Both the position numbers and the translations under genes were made by a program. Below, one piece after another: positions 43,766 through 53,844 of a stretch of DNA of 64,000 bases. The stretch comes from Steinernema hermaphroditum (lineage: Eukaryota > Nematoda > Chromadorea > Rhabditida > Steinernematidae). The DNA lies in contig CM059621.1 of the NCBI GenBank assembly GCA_030435675.1, positions 1,116,001-1,180,000 on the forward strand. Reading direction: 5' to 3'. Under the pieces are notes generated by a model that did not search any database, had not been told where the DNA came from, and saw only the letters and a list, made by a program, of their open reading frames with translations. The stretch's first letter is position 1. Every line of letters begins with the position of its first letter.

Positions 43766-44401
43766 GTCGAAAAATCTGTCTTTTGGAGCGAGTCCAATCC
43801 CGACCTTTTGACTAATACTGATCATGTTATTGGTTACTATGTCAGGCTATTATGTCCGGTCACAACTACGCAGTTCTGATGTTCTTCTTGAACAAAAACA
43901 ACTACAAGTACGCGGCGCTGAGGGCCTATCTGAAAGACATCGACACAATCCTCACAGTAAATGTAAGATCAGCGTAAGTGGACTGTTTGATGACCATACA
44001 TCTCTTTAGCATGTGACTGTACGCGCATACTTCATGATACATTACGACAGAAAGGTTGTACATTTTCTTTACTCAGAGGAATATCCTGCAATAAGGCAAT
44101 ATCTTAAGAGTGTCGAGAGTATGTTTGCCAACGTGAGTTATTGATCATGAATGAGTTGTAGTTTGAGTTGTGTTTAGCGCGTCGTGGAGCACGGAATCAA
44201 AAAATCAGTCGAGGAGATTATCGACCAATCTCTGCCGTTGAAAAATACCAGCGAGTATATTGGAAAAGTTCTTTCAGAGCACTATAACTACACCAAGTAA
44301 GCGGGTATTCAGATCACGTACTCATGGCAGACACCATAGCCCTGCGGGCGTAGCATCGCCAGAGACATAATAGAAGTAGAGCGCTACCATATCAACTGTC
44401 T

Positions 44402-44560
44402 GTGTGGCTCATTGCGAACGTTCTCTGTTTGCAAGCGGGCGGTGTCGGGTTCGGTTCCCCTCGAGTTCCTTATTTTCTGTGGGTGTTTTCCCCGTGCGCA
44501 TGGAAAAACACACAGACCAACGGACCCGTCGGTTCTCCGTTTATATATAGGGGACAAGAC
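44402..44560 (+). repeat. tRNA-derived SINE-like element
   Basis: An A-box-like GTGTGGCTCATTGCGAACG at about 44402 and a B box GGTTCGGTTCCCC at 44448-44460, about 35 nt apart, are followed by an unrelated body containing ACCCGTCGGTTCTCCGTTTA. The body matches 34060-34112 and, weakly, 54930-54965. It lies in the former intron after exon 7 of paralogue C. Confidence 0.55.
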
Positions 44561-44698
44561 GGTTGAAGAGGGGCTTGTTCTTTTTGAAATCTTTTTGTTA
44601 GGAACATATAGCGAGTGCTATGGTGGTAGTACCAAAAAGACACAATTTCGAGACTGAAATTTGCCAAAGAGGACGATTAATATGGACCAATGTCCTAT

Positions 44699-45642
44699 CC
44701 GGGGGCCGTATCCCTAAAAGTGTGAGTGTGAGTGTGAGTATGAAGCACATCACACCCGCTTCACAGTGTGAGCTAACACACTGTGAGATTTTCGTATCCA
44801 TGAACGACTGTGTAAGCTCACACTCACACAATTGTATCACATCGTTGCGCTTCGTCTATTTCGTTCCGTTTTTTGCGTTATTTCTTCAAATTGTAAGTGT
44901 GTTTTCGTAGTTTTCTGCAACAGTTAGAGCTGCGTACGTGTTTTGTCGTTTCCACGATCTCGATTTTCAGTCGTTCATATGAAATGTTGGTGTTTTTCAA
45001 ATTTCAAAAGGTACTACCATAATGACGGAAAAGGAGGGTCGCGTTCGATCAATTTCGTTCACGAAAGAGCAACGTACTCTGTTGGCCGAGTTATATCGGA
45101 AATATGAAAAAGCGCAAGCGCTACGCTTAAATGCGGGAAAAGGAAAACGGTCCCGCCCCGATTAGCCTGAGCAGCGCGCGGGTGATAACAGTATTATTGT
45201 GTTAATTGGCTAGACCTCCAAAAGAGGTCTATCAATGCCTGTGCGACATGCAAAGGGAAGCTCTTGACAAGGTGTCTGCAAAGGTTAAAAAAAGGTTCAA
45301 TTCGGCAGCCTGAAAATGACATCGTATATGTCGATGGGATTACGTGAGAATTACTTGAGAAAACACGCAAGCAGAAACAAAAATGCATCGAGAACAACAT
45401 GCAAACAAGAAAAATCTCAAAAAACGTGAAAATCGCACATTTCTTCGTTGAAATATGTCTACGATTTCAAGTGTGAGGTGATATCTCACACCTCCCGCCT
45501 GTGTGAGAAGTGTGAGACAAGTGTGAGCAAAGTGTGAAGTGCTTCACACTTTTATGGATACCGTGTTACGCCTCACACTCACACTGTGAGGAGTGTGAGG
45601 CGAGTGTGAGGCACATCACACTTTTAGGGATACGGCCCCTGG
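44699..45642. mobile_element. 944-bp terminal-inverted-repeat DNA transposon (non-autonomous)
   Basis: Left end CCGGGGGCCGTATCCCTAAA and right end (reverse complement) CCAGGGGCCGTATCCCTAAA form inverted repeats of about 26 bp with one mismatch. Both subterminal regions are packed with GTGTGAG/CTCACAC units in both orientations (44719-44830 and 45468-45620). The interior has a short frame with a Myb/SANT-like start (45022-45165) but no transposase. Target duplication not clear. It has landed in the coding sequence of exon 8 of paralogue C. Confidence 0.75.
45022..45165 (+). CDS. Short Myb/SANT-like ORF inside the TIR element
   Basis: 47 residues: MTEKEGRVRSISFTKEQRTL then LAELYRKYEKAQALRLN and a basic end KGKRSRPD. 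The helix-forming FTKEQRTLLAELY is the pattern of Myb/SANT-like domains found in the second protein of several DNA transposon families. It stops early, so it is likely a degraded remnant or the first exon. Confidence 0.4.
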   Translation: MTEKEGRVRSISFTKEQRTLLAELYRKYEKAQALRLNAGKGKRSRPD

Positions 45643-46128
45643 TTGTAAAGGTCAAAGGGGAAATGATCTTTCCAACTGGACTCTTTTCTAGAGAGCCTAC
45701 AAAAAGCGTATGATCTTTGCAGCGACTGTTTTCTTACAAAGGAGTCAATTTCATCATTCACCAACAAATGAAAGCAAGCCAAGAGTCCCAGAATAATCAG
45801 CTTTGGTTCAAGCAACACTATCTTGGTTTCAACGCCTTATTGTAAGTTACAATTATCGATAGTTCTACTTTTTTCTCAGATACATTAAGAAGTCGGGCAT
45901 CGTCTCTGTTCAAATCAACAAGAACGCAGCGGAAGAAAAGTGAAACGCGTTCAAGGAGCACACAAATTCCGTTTCGCGGCTGTTTTTGTGTCGGAAAGCG
46001 CAAAGGAGAAGTGCGTCTTCGCGGCTGGTCTCACGAAGGAGACGAAGAAGGTGACGGAGAAGGTTGGAACTCGAATAATTGGACGAAAACCCACCGACTT
46101 TGATATCGATGTCTTTATCGGATTTTAG

Positions 46129-46460
46129 TGAACTTTCGTAGTATGGAGTAATTTCAACTTTTGCAGTATGGAGTAAATTGATCAGCTTGTAGACCGTTCG
46201 GCGTGTATCAGTTTTAAGTGTTCGGGTTCCCTGAATAAACTGATCAGCATAACGAGAATTGCCCTATTTATGGACGGTTGCAGTATGGACAGAACAAGGC
46301 GATCCAAAACGGATGATCTGTATATCGAGGAACAGACTCCGGTAATCTGTTTTTACAAGCCTTCACGGCTACGTGCCACTGCATATGTTATTCAGCTTTG
46401 CAAAGAAAGCAAAGAATGTATTGAATATTGGATTTGCATACAAATCCTATTGGACACTAC
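46129..46460. other. Intergenic between paralogue C and E3
   Basis: Contains GAGTAATTTCAACTTTTGCAGTATGGAGTAAATT-type local repeats (GTATGGAGTAA occurs twice near 46140-46175). No gene. Confidence 0.4.
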
Positions 46461-46527
46461 ATTGTTTTGACAGGCTTGTTTAGCAACCAGCGAATAACGT
46501 GGCAATGCAAATTTTTACACATAAAAG
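46461..46527 (+). promoter_or_regulatory. Conserved promoter of E3
   Basis: ATTGTTTTGACAG at 46461, ACGTGGCAATGCAAATTTTT at 46497 and ATAAAAG at 46521, about 45 bp before the ATG. Same elements, order and near-same spacing as E1 and E2 although the coding part has diverged. Confidence 0.65.
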
Positions 46528-46571
46528 CGGATGTATCGCAAATAGAAATAGAAGCATCTCCAACTGCGTCT

Positions 46572-46885
46572 ATGCAGTTCGTCGTTTTCGTCTTCGTTCT
46601 CTTCTTTTCAACTGTGAGTGAGAACAGGTTAGACCGCGCACCTGCGTGTTGCTTAGATCGCCCAGGACTCTTACACTCCTGTCGCCTACGGCCGTCAGTG
46701 GGGCACTCCCGTCTGGAATTCTTACCAGTGGATCACCCCGGGCTGGACCCCGTATTTTGGTATGAAATTGTTTAGTTTTGACAACTGATTCCCAAAGTGG
46801 TTTAGATCCCTACTACGGCGTTTATGGAACTACTGCCTTTGGAGGACCTTTCGGTTCGGCCTCAAGCCCTTCGCCGTTTAAATAA
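46572..46885 (+). CDS. E3: short member of the secreted Trp-repeat family
   Basis: Three exons (46572-46613, 46657-46759, 46806-46885) in phase give 74 residues. Signal peptide MQFVVFVFVLFFST; mature protein opens IAQDSYTPVAYGRQWGTPVW, has one WNSYQWITPGW unit, then a Gly/Tyr-rich exon 3 ending GSASSPSPFK. Introns fall at the same places as in E1/E2 and the first intron keeps the GTGAGTGAG start and GCTTAG end. It represents the minimal form without the expanded Trp repeats. Function unknown. Confidence 0.7.
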
Positions 46886-48691
46886 GATTGAGGTTTTGCG
46901 CTTTTCGATAACAGCATGGAGGTCTACTTTGCGCATAGGGACAACGTTCATTTACACTTCATTTAGTCATGAATCAATGCAGCGTGCATGATATCCCATA
47001 ACGCACATCGAAGAACTGTAGATCGCGCAGTAGCCAGGCATCTGAGGTAGTGCAGTCAAATGGCAGATACCTCCAGTGAGATATGTGTCTTTATGATAAG
47101 AAAAGTACTCGTAAAAAAGCCACACTTTCATTGTTCCAACCCAATATTTCATTTAGTCTTGACTCAATAATGACCTCCGTAGTCGCTGCTTCTCTTCATT
47201 CATCGGCATAGCACACGACATCGGAGCCAAAGGCTGTTGCCCCATCAGTGTAAGCAAGCTTCGAAGAAGAGAAGAAAAGGAAATAGCGCGATGGTGAGGC
47301 TCAGCGGGCGAAGCGGAAACCCATCGTCGGAGGCTGGTGGCGCAGATTTCGACGTTGGAACGGATGTTTGGCTTCGAACACGCGAGTGGTCGGACGGTGA
47401 AGACTCTCTTCTTGCTGGAAAACGTGGTTACGTTCCACACCAGCCATGACGGATTGGAACGGAAACCGTGCTAGCAACAAGGCCATGGACGACCACTCAC
47501 TCAGCACATTTGTGATAGAGCGAACGGATAACACGACCGACACAAATAAATGACAGGAAAACCACAATGTGCAAACGATTCGACCGACTCTGACCCAGTG
47601 GGATTGACATCAAATGAATGACCAAGTTTTTCGATTGCCAGTGATGAAGTGTTCCTATATTCAGAATTCTAGACGTTACGAAAGCGCAAGCCATCGTCTA
47701 GCCACAAAAGCAATTATTGGCAGACAACTGAAGTTCGCCCATCTGACCGTGTCTGCCACACTTATTTTTATAACAATTTAGGTTTATCTGGCTACAGTAC
47801 CATCGAAAAGGACAGCCGAAACGCGTCGGACATATGGGCTGGTCAACATGAAGATTATCGTCTGTTGTCAATGGAAATATTTATCTGAGCATAAATTGCA
47901 GTGTTTATTTTCGTTTTTGTTCTGATAGGACATCCGAATGCACGACGCAGCTTACGGTAGCGCTTTGTCCTTGCCAGACATATGCGAACAACTGGCAATC
48001 ATATGCAATTACGGTGAGAAAAATATTTATTAAGTTAACTGACGTATACTTAGATTGGCCTTGAGGTCGAGCATATAAAACATCGCAGGTTCCGTCTTTC
48101 CTCAGTATACAATATGGATATTGCCTGTGATTCGCCGCTGATTGAGTGTCTGTCTTCAAATTTTGATCCTTTTTGTGTGGGCTACGTTGCTTTACCGGCG
48201 CACCATCCACAAAGCAGATGGCTAATAGAATACCGGCGTTATATAACAAACACGGACGCACAGGTGAAAATTCAAAACAGGTGCTATTCTGTGCCGAGGA
48301 TAAAGAACGTGCAGCTGTGTTTGTGTTGTTAACGTACACAATTTTGTGAAAGTGAACTTTTTCATGCTCGCTTTCCATCGTTTTCTTTGAAATCTAGTGA
48401 GTGGGCTATTATTTCCACTGTAATAAAAACAATTACTCGGAACGCACCCTTGTTTACGTTCACACAGTATCCTGACAAATATAGACTGGTTTTTTGGGCG
48501 TTTTCTTTTGGGACTACAACTAAGTTCTGACTGGAGGTTATGCGAGTGGGCTGCACTGTTGCTTTCAAGAATATGTGTTATGACGAAAAAATAACAATTA
48601 GAATATGAGAGAGGTATTTGTCAAAGTCCGTCGAAAATACTGGGATAGAACCCGGTGAAATTGATGTACAAGGGAAAGGAACGAAGACCGC
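46886..48691. other. Intergenic, 1.8 kb
   Basis: 47412-47470 is the inverted counterpart of 18238-18310. A 157-residue minus-strand frame at 47905-48378 contains AICFVDGAPVKQRSPHKKD, faintly recalling the DG-motif of Harbinger-type transposases, but support is too weak to call. No gene annotated. Confidence 0.35.
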
Positions 48692-49240
48692 AGTCTTGCT
48701 TGTGCGTGGTCAACATACGAACCTGTTGGATTTGGGTTCCACAGTGTCGTTTTGTAGGACGGTGTATCTTCCTAGTTGTTCCAGCACACTCCAAAGATGC
48801 ACGCACACGATCAGAGAAAATCGAATAACATTGCTACATACCCCTTGTTTCTCGTAGTCTTGAAAGGAAAGGGTAGTCTTGCTTGTGCGTGGTCAACAGA
48901 CGAACCTGTTGGATTGGGGTTCCACAGTGTCGTTTTGTAGGACGGTGTATCTTCCTAGTTGTTCCAGCACACTCCAAAGATGCACGCACACGATCAGAGA
49001 AAATCGAATAACATTGCTACATACCCCTTGTTTCTCGTAGTCTTGAAAGAAAAGGGTAGTATTGCTTGTGCGTGGTCAACATACGAATACGTTGGATTGG
49101 GTTTTCAAGTTCCATAGTGTGGTTTTGTGGGACGGTACATCCTCCGCAGCACAATCCAAAGATGCCTTTTTTCGCACCTGCGTCATAGAATTTAGTCATT
49201 GCCGCATTTTGTTGCTGCGTGCGCAAAATCACATTTACAT
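48692..49240. repeat. Three tandem 183-bp repeats
   Basis: Units start at 48692, 48875 and 49058 (AGTCTTGCTTGTGCGTGGTC). The first two are almost identical; the third is diverged in its second half. Confidence 0.85.
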
Positions 49241-50752
49241 TGTTATTTTTTGGCTGCAGATGTATTAGCACCAAAATCGGCAACGTGATTGCGTCTATTC
49301 TTCAACCATCGATCAAAACAATCCCATGCAAAAGTGCGACGAATAACATGCAATTTCCTTCATGTGCCTACATATTATATAGGTAAAGAAAGGGACCTCA
49401 GAATGGTGTTGCCCATGTTGTTTTGCATCCTGTACATAAACAATGTCTGTAGACCTCAAACGGATATCATTCAAATGGATCTCTAGCAAACTTTGGTAGC
49501 CCCGGATTTGGTCATTTGGAGATTTTTGTCAGGTTAAAAAATGTATATCAGGTTCTTTGGCAAATCGACGTCTTCACAACACTCAAATTTTAACTCTAAG
49601 AAGGTGTATACTTACTAACTGCATAGTTTCTAACTGAATCAAATACACTGACCATGCAGGACATCCAACAGTTCAGACGTTCGGTCATCGTAGTCGCCCT
49701 TTTATGAGGTTTTCTTCCAATTATATCAACCTATACTAAGCCAGGTTTACTAATACGTTTCTTTGAGCTATTTTTAAAAACAAGAAAATTTCATTTGTTA
49801 TATTTGACGCCCGAAACGGTCTTCCTCAATCGAACAAACAGAGAGCATCGATTACGAGCCCTGCTCTCCTATGCCACCAGGAAATAGAATGGTAAACCTT
49901 CTTGTGCGTCACGGCTCATTGTGTCCGATTCAACCCACGGCATTCATAGCAGTCAAAGATGCAGCCATATGCTGTTTGTGTTGTCGAGACATGTGGGCAC
50001 AACATGTAACCTCAGTAGACTGTAATTATTATTGGCGCGCCATTGTTTTGATAAGCGCAGCCCACGGAATTAGGCAAGCGCCGCCTCTTAGACGACTATA
50101 TAAAGGCGGTGCTTAACACTTTAAAATGTGACAGTGGCAAACGCTGCTGTTGTATACGGTAGTGAAGAGTTCAGTCTGGTAGCTGCTTATTTTGGGCCTC
50201 CTATGGCTTTCTCAGTGAGGTTATACTGGGGCCCCTTACATCTTTCAAACTGTCTATAAATTCAAGACGTATGGACCCTAACTAGGCTGAATTTCTGGTG
50301 TCCTTTGCAGTGAGTCACTTGTTACAATAGCACGATGTATTCTGAGTAGTGACCACATAAGGGCGGATATAAACATCGAAGTACATTTTGATCGTTTGCT
50401 GTTGTCTATTCTATACATATAGTGCAGCCATGCGTGGCTTAAGCATTGTTCCATTGACACCAGGTACTGATCCCTTTGAAGGAACATTGTTGTGCTGTGA
50501 TCGGCTGCACAATGTATAATTTTTTATTCTGCAATAATGAATGGAAGCAGGGGACAGTAAAAAGTAATGTTCTTCATTTGCCCTCGTGAACGAGTGTATA
50601 AATGCATGGTTATGTCCCAGATGTAGTTAGATTATCCATAGTACTGATGCTGTTAAGCACGTCCACTGATTCCTCCCTCTCGTGATCGATAATGAACATT
50701 GCGACCTTTCAGTTTATGTAGGTTTTGATTTACATGTAGAAACAAACCGGCT
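49241..50752. other. Intergenic, 1.5 kb
   Basis: No gene supported. A small inverted repeat surrounds CTATATAAAGG at 50095-50105 (GCGCCGCCTCTTA / TAAAGGCGGTGCTT). A block of about 40 bp just before 50753 (GATTTACATGTAGAAACAAACC) is conserved upstream of F3, likely promoter or 5' UTR. Confidence 0.45.
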
Positions 50753-52055
50753 ATGAACAATACGACTTTCGTCTACGGTAGTGAGGTGCAGGGACGTGGA
50801 TATGCCACGGACATGGACATCGCTTTTGGTATAGTAACCACTTTGGTAGGCAGCCCGCTCCCGGAGATAAGGTTACCACATTGTTACAGATCGGCATCAC
50901 AGCATGCACTGGTGGTGTTCTTAACCTGTATCTCATCAAGAACCTCAAGGCATTCCACAATGCCTTTGGATTCTTCTGGGTGGTTCGAACGATTGGTGAA
51001 CTTGGAACCGACCTTACCTTTCTCTTGTACACTGGACCTGTGACTGTTCTGTAAGTATTTGCTAGGAGTTCTATAGCAGAGGAACTATCGATGACCATCA
51101 GATCATATCACGAATACACTTCCGTCTTTTAGACAACCTACCAACATCCCTCCCGCCCTGGGCATCTTCGTCTACCATCTTTCCTACACCTTCGCCTACA
51201 TGCAATGTCTCATGAACTTAATCATCGCCTGGAATCGCTTCGTGGCCGTCTGGTTCCCGATGAACTACCTGCGCGTGTTTAACGCCAAACTTTGTGGCGG
51301 CGTTGCTATCTATGTCTGCTGTCAAGCATGCATCGTCACGACGCTCTTCTTTAGTGAGTTCTCATACAGTGTCTATGTATAGCCTCAATTTTCTCTTTAG
51401 TCTTCCCTTGTAACCAAGTCGGATACGGTCCCCGCTTCTACGCCAATGTCTTCGTCAAGTGCGATCCGTCCATCGACCGCGACTACTCAATACTCTCCAC
51501 TTTGCTCTGCAAAGTGTGCTTTACCATCGCATGTGTCGGAACCGGTGTCGTCAACATGACGACCTTCTGTAAAATCGTTTATATTCGTGTTGTAAGTCTG
51601 TTGTGCACTCTTGCGATAGTGACCCTGCCTCTCAGACATCCCAAGCACGATCCACCAGCAAAGAGTACAAGCGAGATGTCCGTCTCTTCTTCCTTGTAGG
51701 TTGCCTCTGTGTTGGCTGCTTCTTAAAAAGGCCTTTAGGGTGTGGTTCAAGACATCCTCATGACCATCGTTCTTCTCTCGATCATTCTCTGCAACAACCA
51801 AAAGGACCTTGGACTTCTCAGCATTGTTTTGAGCTACGACGGTCTTATCCTGATCTACTGCTTTAACACGTGAGTATCTCTCCCTGGTTTTTGATATTAA
51901 TATGCACCTATAGTGGATCCATGGTTCTGTGCAACCCGGAGTGTCGCCGCTTCTTGTTCGGTACCAGAAAGGGAGCCGTGTCGAACACCTACGCCACCGG
52001 AACCGGCGCTGCTTCCAATACCGCTGCTCCCAGTGACACTAAGCACGAGGATTAA
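50753..52055 (+). CDS. F2: seven-exon seven-transmembrane chemoreceptor (Srv-like)
   Basis: Exons 50753-50845, 50890-51050, 51133-51353, 51401-51591, 51636-51695, 51739-51869 and 51914-52055 give 332 residues. It opens MNNTTFVYGSEVQGRGYATD; the TM3 region is FAYMQCLMNLIIAWNRFVAV followed by WFPMNYLRVF; exon 4 has the GYGPRFYANVFVKCDPS loop; exon 7 starts TGSMVLCNPECRRFLFG and ends in a Thr/Ser/Ala-rich tail. Near identical to F3, which lies inverted 541 bp downstream, and paralogous to F1 with the same exon lengths. Chemosensory GPCR by family; ligand unknown. Confidence 0.88.
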
Positions 52056-52596
52056 TCCGATTAAGAACAAAAAGAAGAAGCGTCCGACAAACGATTTGAA
52101 ATTCGCTATGTCATTGTAATCATCAGTGTTGTGTCGTCGTGTATTGTGGGGTGTGTGGGTGTGTGAAATGGGCTGTCGGTGGTGGTTGTGGTTGTGGTCA
52201 AATTGATGTTCCCGAAAAGTTGTAACTGTTCTTGTCGTGTTTGTGATAAATTGTGATTGTGGATAGAAAGGTGCATTGGGTAACATTACAGGATATACAG
52301 AATTGGATCATCCATGGGGGAAATTACAAAGACAATCACAAATATATAGGATATTAGCACGAGGGTTGGTCAAATGAGTCGTGAGCCAAGCGCGAGAAGC
52401 GGTACGAAGAGCGCGTGCCACATGCCTTTTGTCTCTTGTCGCCGTCTCTTGTCTCTTCGAACCGCTGCCCGTGAATAGCCGTATCTAGCTTGGAGAACAA
52501 GATTTCATCCAGTCGGCGTCATTGCACACAACACAACAAATATTGAATTGGACTATCATTAAATGTTCAAATAAATGAGCCACATATCTCCGTGCA
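52056..52596. other. Spacer between convergent F2 and F3
   Basis: 541 bp between the two stop codons, i.e. the centre of the inverted duplication. Contains GTGTGTGGGTGTGTG and GGTGGTTGTGG low-complexity sequence (52140-52200) and a TCTTGTCNCGTCTCTTGTC repeat (52430-52460). No gene. Confidence 0.5.
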
Positions 52597-53844
52597 TTAC
52601 TTGTGCTTTCCAGTCGAACTGACACCTGTGCCCGTGGCGTATGTGCTGGACACGGCTCCTTTCTTCATTTTGAACAAGAAACGACGACATTCCGGATTGC
52701 ACAGCACCATGGATCCGCTAATATGGACAAACTAGCATTCCGCTAACAGGATAACACTTACGTGTTGAAGCAGTAGATCAGGATAAGACCGTCGTAGCTC
52801 AAGACAATGCTGAAAAGTCCAAGGTCCTTTTGGTTATTGCAGAGAATGATCGAGAGAAGAACGATCGTCATGAGGATATCTTGAACCACACCCTAAAAGC
52901 CTTTTTAAGAAGCAGCCAAGATGGAGGCAACCTACAAGGAAGAAGAGACGGACATCTCGCTTGTACTCTTTGCTGCCAGCCCTAGCTTGCGATGTCTAAA
53001 AATACCACTACTTTGAGGAACATGTATAGTAAACTTACGAGACGTATATAAACGATTTTGCAGAAAGTCGTCATATTAACAAATCCCGTACCGACACATG
53101 CGATGGTGAAGCACACTTTGCAGAGCAAAGTGGAGAGTATTGAGTAGTCGCGGTCGATGGACGGATCGCACTTGACGAAGACATTGGCATAGAAGCGGGG
53201 ACCGTATCCGACCTGGTTGCAAGGGAAGACTAAAGAGGAGATCGTGACTACATATAAATTCTGTATGAGAACTCACTGAAGAATAGGGACGTGACGATGC
53301 ATGCTTGACAGCAGACATAGATGGCAACACCGCCACAGAGTTTGGCGTTAAACACGCGCAGGTAGTTCATCGGGAACCAGACGGCCACGAAGCGATTCCA
53401 GGCGATGATGAAATTCATGAGACATTGCATGTAGGCGAAGGTGTAGGAGAGATGGTAGACGAATATGCCAAGGAAAGGCGGAATGTTAGTAGGTTGGCTA
53501 AAAGGCAAATATGTATCCATTTCCCTTGAAGCAGAGTGTACTTACATAACAGTCACTGGCCCAGTGTACACAGCAAAGGTGATATCCGTTCCGAGTTCAC
53601 CAATCGTTCGAACCACCCAGAAGAATCCGAAGGCGTTGTGGAACGCCTTGAGGTTCTTGATGAGATACAGGTTAAGAACACCACCAGTGCATGCTGTGAT
53701 GCCGATCTGTAACGATACGGTAACTTTATCTCCCGGGAACGGCCTGCCTACCAAAGTGGTTACTATACCAAAAGCGATGTCCATGTCCGTGGCATATCCA
53801 CGTCCCTGCACCTCACTACCGTAGACGAAAGTCGTATTGTTCAT
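52597..53844 (-). CDS. F3: seven-exon seven-transmembrane chemoreceptor (Srv-like)
   Basis: Exons 53844-53752, 53706-53546, 53497-53277, 53229-53039, 52995-52936, 52892-52762 and 52717-52597 give 325 residues. Exons 1-6 are the same length as in F2 and F1. Protein differs from F2 mainly in short positions (ATPFLG-type change after TM2) and in the C-terminal tail, which here ends YATGTGVSSTGKHK. Introns are less similar than exons. Same NRFVAVWFP signature. Chemosensory GPCR by family. Confidence 0.88.

Larger units (their letters stand above)
40876..46128 (+). pseudogene. Paralogue C of the unrecognised secreted family, interrupted by mobile elements
   Basis: Exons matched to A and B: 40876-40987 (signal peptide MKIAALILCFCISLVLSAT), 41448-41608, 41653-41808, 41859-42005, 43846-43956, 44010-44132, 44178-44296, a split exon (about 44613-44698 and 45719-45840), and 45880-46128. 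Exon 2 ends FYYIGKYKLPKHD, aligning with YLLRYKAP in B. The tail ends KPTDFDIDVFIGF, like A. Three problems: a TRIM in the long fourth intron, a 944-bp transposon within or beside exon 8, and a one-base frame break at 45938-45942 (NAAEEK must slip back one base to continue VKRVQGAHKF). If AAT|GTCCTA at 44690 were used as donor and TTTGCAG at 45712-45718 as acceptor, exon 8 would remain in frame. Probably a pseudogene, but it could be transcribed. Confidence 0.65.

Noticed and set aside
47905..48378. Frame with AICFVDGAPVKQRSP as a Harbinger-like transposase fragment
   Set aside because: Only one motif-like stretch; no second catalytic region, so not supported.
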